NCBI GenBank assembly: GCA_035771165.1
Contig: JAWNZC010000469.1
Location: 1,605,001 to 1,669,000 of the forward strand
Source of the DNA: Paragorgia papillata
Taxonomy: Eukaryota > Cnidaria > Anthozoa > Scleralcyonacea > Coralliidae
DNA: 64,000 bases
Reading direction: 5' to 3'
The notes below the pieces were generated by a model. The model was not told the origin of the DNA. It saw nothing but the letters and a program-made list of their open reading frames with translations, and searched no databases. A program made the translations under genes and the position numbers. This document shows, in pieces, positions 57,401 to 64,000 of the stretch; the first letter of the stretch is position 1; every line of letters begins with the position of its first letter.

Positions 57401-58727
57401 TTTCAAAAATGAAATATGTTTATAGTCTGTTGGCAGATAAAATACATCCAATTTCCTTTTTACATCAAACCTAATGGATACCTGATCCAGCCAAAATGAC
57501 GCCTTTATTGTTTCACTCTGGCTAATACCAGATGATTTTACTCATCAAAAGGAGAACCCTCAGACATCCAAGGCAGCAATGAGTTAACAGCATAGGTTGC
57601 AGCACAAGATTCAAAAAGTCATAAAAAGTATTTTCTATTATAGACCAAAATATTGATATTTTTGTAAAAATGAAAAATGCACTGACTTCCTGATAGTTTA
57701 GTATTCAAGTTTGAATCAGGAGCACACATGATAATTTGGAAAAAATATTAAATTTGCAGTATATGAAAATACCTTCCCACTTCCACTTCTGTAGTTGGTT
57801 GTGTATTACTGTATTTCTGTAGCTGCTACTGAAGCATGAGGAAAGTCTAGTGATAAAAGTCACCAATTCCTGATGTATATTCATCTCTTGGTATCAATTT
57901 GGGATAAACATCCATTGTATTATCAATAAATGCCATTTAAAGCTAAATTATACTATTTATATGTACAGTTTTCAACAAAAATATTTCTCATGCTTTGGTA
58001 CCGGCTACAGAAATACAGTAATACACAACAAACTACAGAAGAAGAAGTGGGAAGGTATTTCCATTTTGACTATAACAATAAAATAATTTAGAGTAGTGAA
58101 AAAAATAATTATAATAGTATATTTAATTGTAATTACAGCATATTAGTATATTTAATAGTAAATATGCACTTTAAACAAATGAAACCTTACTTTAGTTTTT
58201 AGAAGTTGAATTTTTTTTCTATATTTCTGTATTTTATATCAAACATGTAGAAAATTATAATGTTCTGCTAAAACTGTACATTCAAGAGAATTCAATGACA
58301 GAACTGTTTTAAAAATTTTCTTTGTTTTGGTTTAAAATGTTTTTTAAAGTCAATGATGAAGTAAAGGAAAATATGATGAACACATGGAGTAAACGTTTTA
58401 CATTTTATTTCAGGTGAAGATGTTTATAAAGAGTCCAACTCCTCGTTTTTGTTTTCGTTAAAAAATAAAGACGACATACCTGCATTCAAATGCGACGTTC
58501 ATGACAAGCAATGTGCAATCTTCAGCTATCCTAACGACGGACCAACCTTTGGTCAAGGTCCTGATTTCTACATCAGTGATAACTGCAATCACACTCAACT
58601 ATCATACTCCTACCTTGGCTCCTCATATCAATTACCCCCAGGATACCAACCTGGCTCTGCACAAACCCAATCTCTTCTGGCTGGAAGTTACAACTTTACT
58701 CCAACTGAAATAGAAGTATTTTACTGA
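54411..58727 (+). CDS. TRIM-type RING/B-box/coiled-coil protein with C-terminal TLDc domain, gene C
   Basis: Predicted 566-aa protein from exons 54411-55545, 55873-56124 and 58414-58727 with phase-1 joins. It has the same architecture as A and B but is the most divergent copy in exons 1 and 2: TLPYCFHSFCKVC in the RING, CSHCMVLNHIKQNH in B-box 2, QFQWRLCYQAGRDGWSAQDF in TLDc. An additional ATG three codons upstream (54402) arose from a 3-4-bp insertion; 54411 is homologous to the starts of A and B and has the better context. The upstream flank shares only ~80 bp with A and B before diverging. Intron 2 holds the two MITEs also present in B. The retained-intron tail reads GKIYITKKK to a stop at 55574. 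Confidence 0.9.
56590..56888. mobile_element. 299-bp MITE in intron 2 of gene C (CATAGTCAATCGAG family)
   Basis: Same element and same site as 47,437-47,736, flanked by TTTAG (56,585-56,589 and 56,889-56,893). A shared insertion, hence older than the B/C split of this region. Confidence 0.9.
56971..57213. mobile_element. 243-bp hAT-type MITE in intron 2 of gene C
   Basis: Same element and site as 47,819-48,062, with GTCCAAGC duplicated (56,963-56,970 and 57,214-57,221). Confidence 0.92.
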
Positions 58728-61280
58728 GTAATACCGCTGATAACACATTACGCACGCTCATATCAAAATCCAATCGAAAATGTCAAAAAGGCATCTCCGA
58801 CTATTTGAACAAGTTGGCATCAAAATGTTGTCAACGTCTTCGTCTATTTTGAAAATGCCTTGTAAGAAATTTAAAAATAATTTACTTTTCAAAAAGATTA
58901 TATGCGAGTATAAGCTAATTTCACCAGGAGTGGCGCCATCTTGAATAATGACGTCAAATGACGTCAAACTAAATAGTAGCATGACTGTCAATGACTGCTA
59001 GATCTGATTGTTTTAATGTTTTTGGGTTTTTTTAAATTTATCTAAAACTAAAAGTCTGGAACATCAAAATTTGACGTGAACTGATAGGAAAAAGCTATAA
59101 AAAATTACATCTTTCCTTTCTAAAACATTTTGCGGTGTAGATTTGTGTTTTATTCTTTAGTTCTTTCCTCAGCCCTGGTGTTACTCTTTAATATTGAAAA
59201 GTATTAGTTCAAGTTCTCAGGAGCGAAGAAATATTTGTCCTAGTAAGTTCTGAAATTCTAATTTGGATTAAGTTTCCACTTTTTACGGTAAATCTAATTT
59301 TTCTCCGGATGGCAGATACAGACACGCTGCAAATGTAAAAAAACCCCAACTTTTCAATTATCAGCACTGACACTAGAGCTATGCAAGGAACTAGAAGGAA
59401 GCACAAATCTACACTGGAAAACGTTTTAGAGGGAAAAAAGTTAACTTTCACACTTTTCTCTTAACCATTTCTAAGCGGCATTCGACTCTCAAGTCTTACT
59501 TTTTCAACAATCACGTCTAGTAGTCATGCTGCTCTTCGCTTGCAGCCATTTCACGTCATCATTTAAGATGGTAAAATGATAAAATTCAACGCATTTTCAA
59601 GATAAACGACATTGCCAACATTTTCATGTCTACTTGTTCAAACAGTCGGGGGATTCTTTTTAAAAAGTTGGTGTACACCTGAAATATACTCATGAAGCAG
59701 GTCTGACCGTTTTGAGCGAAGATCCTTCATCAGAGATGGAGAGAGAGAGAGAGGGGGGGGGGGGGGGGGGGATGAAGGGAAAGAAAGAATAGTGTAGTGA
59801 AATTTAAAAGAATATTGTATATACGTTTATTTCAGTACGAATTTCTTTTTGACGAAGGACCTACGCTAAAAAACGTTAGTCCTCCGTAATGAGTATTTCA
59901 AGTCAGCAGTACACCAACCTTTTAAACATTTTCGATTTGTATTTCTAGTTTTCTACATTGCCTATAAGGCCCTCTATATTCTAAACTTGCTATTCCTTGT
60001 GTTGGATCCGAAGAGATCTCTGCGAAGCAGACTAAGCAGAACCTATAAAGCCTCTTTTCCAGTCATGGCAGAAACTGACTCGCAGCTCAATGCGAGTACT
60101 TACATCTAATTAAAACTAACTCACAGTGCTTGTTTTTCACTCTGACTTCTTTTTAATTAGATGCAAGTACTCGCTGCGAGCTGCAAGCCAGTTTCTGCGA
60201 TGACTGGAAAACAGGCTTAATAAAACGAAAAGATGGCAAGCTGACGAGATTTTAAAAACGAAAAACTGATGTTTCGAGCAGAGCCTTTTATGACAGTAAC
60301 GAATAACTGATGTCAGTTCGAGTGGTACCCTTTACCAGTTTTCTTAAGTAAACTCTGATCGAGGGCTGCGCTCGAAACGTCAGTATTTCGTTTCTGAAAT
60401 CTCGGCAGTTTGCTACCTTTTCACTTTACTATTATCCAAAACACTACGTACGCACCACTCAATTGTTTACGCTTATAAAGAACCTAGGTCATGTCGTTGA
60501 ACAAAATCTTATCCCAACCAACCCTAAAACGTTGTCTTATAACCCTTACTCTATATAATCCCAGTTCCAACTCTTACAGAGTAAAGAAAAACAAAAAAAG
60601 AAAACAAAACAGAAAGTTTAACAAAAATTTAAAACAGTGCAACAGCACACAGAAAACATCACAAACTAAAGCTCTTAGGAGCGGATCTAGAAATTTCAAA
60701 AGGAGAGCACCAATTGAAAAATATCGCGAACGGAAAACGCGATTCCTCCAGAAGCCTTTTGGAAAATTATTTGATTTTAACTGAAGTCTGTTAAGAGGCA
60801 TTTCTCGCAGTTTGTTATATGTTTTTACGAAGTTGAAAAACAACATTTTAACGGCTTATTTTTAAACTCAGAAGTTAGGTAGGTTTTGTTGTGTTAGTTA
60901 ATTAATCTTTAAAGTAAAATATCAACTGTTAATACTTAAACATACTTAGTTATTTAGTAGTGTAAAGACAAGATTTGAAAATGTAGAAGTTCAGAAATAC
61001 AGAATGATAATTTTTAATATGATTAGCTATATAGTAATTTGAAAAATATTTACTCACATGATTATTGACAATATTCCTTTGTGATGATTAATATTAGAAA
61101 ACAACAATTACTGATAGGAATATTAAATGATGAACTGTGCAAGCATTGTCACTCTTGTAAATAATTAAATTTTGGCTTAGGATAGTCTTAATTGTATATT
61201 AAATAGAGTTTTTGATTTAATAGTATTGTAAAATTCAGTATACCATTAAAGTATGTCAATAAATGACGATGATGGTAATG
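58728..61280. repeat. 3' flank of TRIM unit C
   Basis: Colinear with the B flank, including the GA/poly-G tract (59,735-59,771), the foldback with hammerhead-like motif (60,230-60,435) and the AATAAATGACGATGATGGT microsatellite start. It lacks the 183-bp MITE. A ~300-bp deletion relative to A and B occurs near 59,498 (CAAGTCTTAC joined to TTTTTCAACAATC). Confidence 0.85.
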
Positions 61281-61595
61281 GTAATGTTTAATATCACTTT
61301 GCCAATCCATACACACTAATAACATAATATTATTTACATAACAGCATAACGGAATGATTTGGATGGCCGGATTGCAGCAGGGGAAAACTAAATTCCCATA
61401 TAATAGCTGCACTCCTTTCTCATTCAAACTAATCTAAGCATATACAATTTTTCTCAGTATTTGTAAAAAAAACAACAAAAAACCCCCAAAAAAACAAACA
61501 ACAAACAAAACATAAAAGACTAAAACAAACAAACAAACAAACAAACAAACACACAAACAAACAAACAAACAAACACAAAACAACTATTTCACAAA
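61281..61595. other. 3' end region of the LINE, with (AAAC)n tract
   Basis: On the minus strand this follows the LINE stop codon. It contains a (TTTG)n tail (plus-strand AAAC, 61,523-61,575), as expected for the 3' end of a non-LTR element, followed by unassigned sequence up to the microsatellite at the end of unit C. Confidence 0.55.
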
Positions 61596-63072
61596 TCAGT
61601 CGGGGGTAGGGTTGTTTTTTAAATAAGTGAACAAGGAACGTTTAAACGAGGCCAGACTAGTGACGGACATAACCGATCCAGGTAAAGAGTTCCAATCATT
61701 AATGTAACGGTTAAAGAAAGAGAACTTAAAATAGTTAGTTCGAAAGGACTTAGGACGGATTTTAAAGTCATGATTTGCACGTGTACGTGAAGAACCTACC
61801 AGATTAAAATACTTATTTGGATTAATGTCACAGTAACCAAAAATTATTTTATACATTTGCACTAGGCAAAGATATTTGCGCGTAAGTTCAAGTAAGACCC
61901 GTCTGGTCTCATTCAGTCTTTCTACATATGTCTTGTCAGAGCCACAAATCAAACGAGTTGCCCTCCTCTGAAGCCGTTCAATAGCTTGGACGTGTTTGAC
62001 TTGCCAGGGATTCCAGACTGCACAAGCATACTCCAAAATCGGTAGGACCAACGCGTTAAACGCAACTGAAATACCATCGGGATTTTTTAGGCCAAAAGTT
62101 CTTATTATTAGGCCCAAAGTCTTGTTAGCCTTGCTACAGATGGAACTGATGTGGTAGTTCCACGACAGAGTGCTTTCCAACCAAACTCCAAGATGTTTGT
62201 GTTGAGTAACCGCCGGTAAGTTCGTATTACCAAGTGAATACTCATGTGGTAGTGCGACTGGGTTTCTTTTTCTAGAAATGTGAAGCACCTTACATTTCTC
62301 GGTTTTGAGGGTTACTGACCAGGTCTTACACCAATCTGAAGCACGCGACAGGTCCTCTTGTAATTGTTCACAATCAGAAACTGAATCAATTTGACGGTGG
62401 AGTACAGTGTCATCAGCGAAAAGATCTGAGCTGCAGCTGACTGAGGATGGCAAGTCATTGATGTAGATCAAGAACAATAGGGGACCAAGTATGCTTCCTT
62501 GTGGCACGCCCGATGTCACGTCTAAACATTCGGATGAATGGCCGTCAACCACTACACGTTGTTTCCTAGCCGCGAGAAAATCTCTGATCCAGTTAAACTG
62601 CTGACCTTTTATCCCATAAAGCTGTAACTTGTGAAGAAGGTGATGGTGTGAGACTTTATCAAATGCTTTAGCAAAGTCTAAAAACAATGCATCAACTGTT
62701 CCAAGTTTATCAAGCACGGAAAACCAGTTATGGACCAGTTGGAGAAGCTGTGTTAAGCACGAACGCGATGGTAGAAACCCATGTTGGTTGTCACTCAACA
62801 GTTTCAGTTCTTGTAAGAAAGCCATAACGTGATTATGTACTAAGCGCTCAATTGTTTTAACGACTATACTGGTAAGTGACACGGGGCGATAATTGTCGGC
62901 TAAGGTTTGATTGCCAGTTTTGAAGATCGGGACTACATTTGCCTGCTTCCAATTGGACGGTAAAGAACCCAGAGTCAAGGAATGATTAAAAAGCTTCGTT
63001 AATGAAGGAGCTAGTTCGTGAGCGCAATTTTTCAAAATCCTTGATGAGATTCCGTCAGGACCGCACGCTTTA
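61596..63072 (-). CDS. 5'-truncated non-LTR retrotransposon reverse transcriptase
   Basis: A minus-strand frame of about 492 codons from TKACGPDGISS to a stop at 61596. It carries the reverse-transcriptase blocks in order: PDGISSRILK, NYRPVSLTSI, LFLDFAKAFDKVSH, SGVPQGSILGPLLFLIYIND, LFADDT (catalytic FADD), and the thumb. It continues into the C-terminal WNPWQVKHVQAIERLQRRA region. The order and the word LQRRATRL suit CR1/Jockey-type LINEs. The endonuclease and N-terminal RT part are absent. Upstream, the frame runs straight into the minisatellite at 63,073, so the long ORF to 63,743 is an accidental fusion. No internal stop, so the insertion is young. Confidence 0.88.
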
Positions 63073-64000
63073 GTTGGTGGTGGTAATGGTGGTGGTAATG
63101 GTGGTGGTGGTAATAGTGGTGGTGGTAATAGTGGTGGTAATGGTGGTGGTAGTAATAGTGGTGGTAATGGTAATGGTGGTGATAATAGTGGTGGTAATGG
63201 TGGTGGTAATAGTGGTGGTAATGGTGGTGGTGGTAATGGTGGTGGTAATAGTGGTGGTGGTAATAGTGGTGGTGGTAATAGTGGTGGTGGTAATAGAGGT
63301 GGTGGTAATAGTGGTGGTAATGGTGTTAGTAATAGTGGTGGTAATGGTAATGGTGGTGGTAATAGTGGTGGTAGTGGTGGTAATGGGGTGGTAATAGTGG
63401 TGGTGGTAATGGTGGTGGTAATAGTGGTGGTAATGGTGGTAGTAATAGTGGTGGTAATGGTAATGGTGGTGGTAATAGTGGTGGTAATGGTGGTGGTAAT
63501 AGTGGTGGTAGTGGTGGTGGTAGTGGTGGTGGTAGTGGTGGTGGTAGTGGTGGTGGTAGTGGTGGTGGTAATAGTGGTGGTGGTAGTAGTGGTGGTAATG
63601 GTGGTAGCAATAGTGGTGGTAATGGTAATGGTAATAGTGGTGGTAATGGTGGTGGTAATAGTGGTGGTAATGGTGGTAGTAATAGTGGTGGTAATGGTGG
63701 TGGTAATAGTGGTGGTGGTGGTAATGGTGGTGGTAATAGTCATGGTAATGGTGGTGGTAATAGTGCTGGTAATGGTGGTGGTGGTGGTAATGGGGGTGGT
63801 AATGGTGGTAGTAATAGTGGTGGTAATGGTAATGGTGGTGGTAATAGTGGTGGTAATAGCGGTGGTAATGGTGGTGGTGGTAATGGTGCTGGTAATAGTG
63901 GTGGTGGTAATAGTGGTGGTAATGGTGGTGGTAGTGGTGGTGGTAGTGGTGGTGGTAGTGGTGGTGGTAGTGGTGGTGGTAATAGTGGTGGTGGTAGTAG
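63073..64000. repeat. GGTGGTAAT/GGTGGTAGT minisatellite, runs off the window
   Basis: At least 928 bp of GGTGGTAATAGT, GGTGGTAATGGT and GGTGGTAGT units with higher-order repeats of about 60-100 bp. It resembles the microsatellites ending units B (52,448) and C (61,265), so it is probably the remainder of the unit C microsatellite, separated by the LINE. Its frames give the Thr/Ile/Pro-rich ORFs seen on both strands. Confidence 0.92.

Overview
The window is eukaryotic and most likely from an anthozoan cnidarian. The evidence is spliced genes with GT-AG introns, low GC, dense short inverted-repeat transposons, 5S-rRNA-derived SINEs, a LINE reverse transcriptase, long minisatellites, and tandem RING/B-box/coiled-coil genes fused to a TLDc domain. 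The taxon is an inference from gene and repeat style. No species can be named from the sequence alone.

Layout. (1) 1-17,144: a minus-strand Rab-family small GTPase gene. Seven exons can be read (17,144 down to 1,431) and one C-terminal exon was not found. Its introns hold a 1.26-kb 17-bp minisatellite, a 0.67-kb foldback, two 18-bp minisatellite arrays inside a duplicated segment, a cluster of CRE-like palindromes, and several MITEs with visible target-site duplications. (2) 17,145-21,900: intergenic, with TTAA and TA MITEs and two 5S-derived SINEs, one of them split by a MITE. (3) 21,900-61,270: three tandem plus-strand TRIM-TLDc genes (A, B, C). Each has three exons with identical phases (1/1) and predicted proteins of 565, 572 and 566 aa. 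The 3' flank of A is itself duplicated in tandem with a 2,696-bp period. (4) 32,005-33,438: three clean minus-strand exons of CNOT1, the CCR4-NOT scaffold, lie between TRIM genes A and B. (5) 38,088-46,445: an 8,358-bp element fills intron 1 of gene B, with an exact 8-bp target duplication and the empty site preserved in gene A. It contains a decayed zinc-cluster ORF and at least two further nested inverted-repeat elements. (6) 61,500-64,000: a 5'-truncated non-LTR retrotransposon in minus orientation, abutting a GGTGGTAAT-type minisatellite.

Main biological points. The TRIM-TLDc genes join a RING E3-ligase module to a TLDc domain of the OXR1/NCOA7 type. They look like an expanding family. 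Gene B is a mosaic: its 5' half (exon 1, intron 1, exon 2) is nearly identical to A, while its 3' half (two intron MITEs, exon 3, 3' flank) matches C. The switch falls in intron 2, near 47,130-47,430. Several transposon insertions can be dated relative to one another by filled and empty sites among the three copies. A recurring short motif resembles the hammerhead-ribozyme core, but no copy here keeps every core base.
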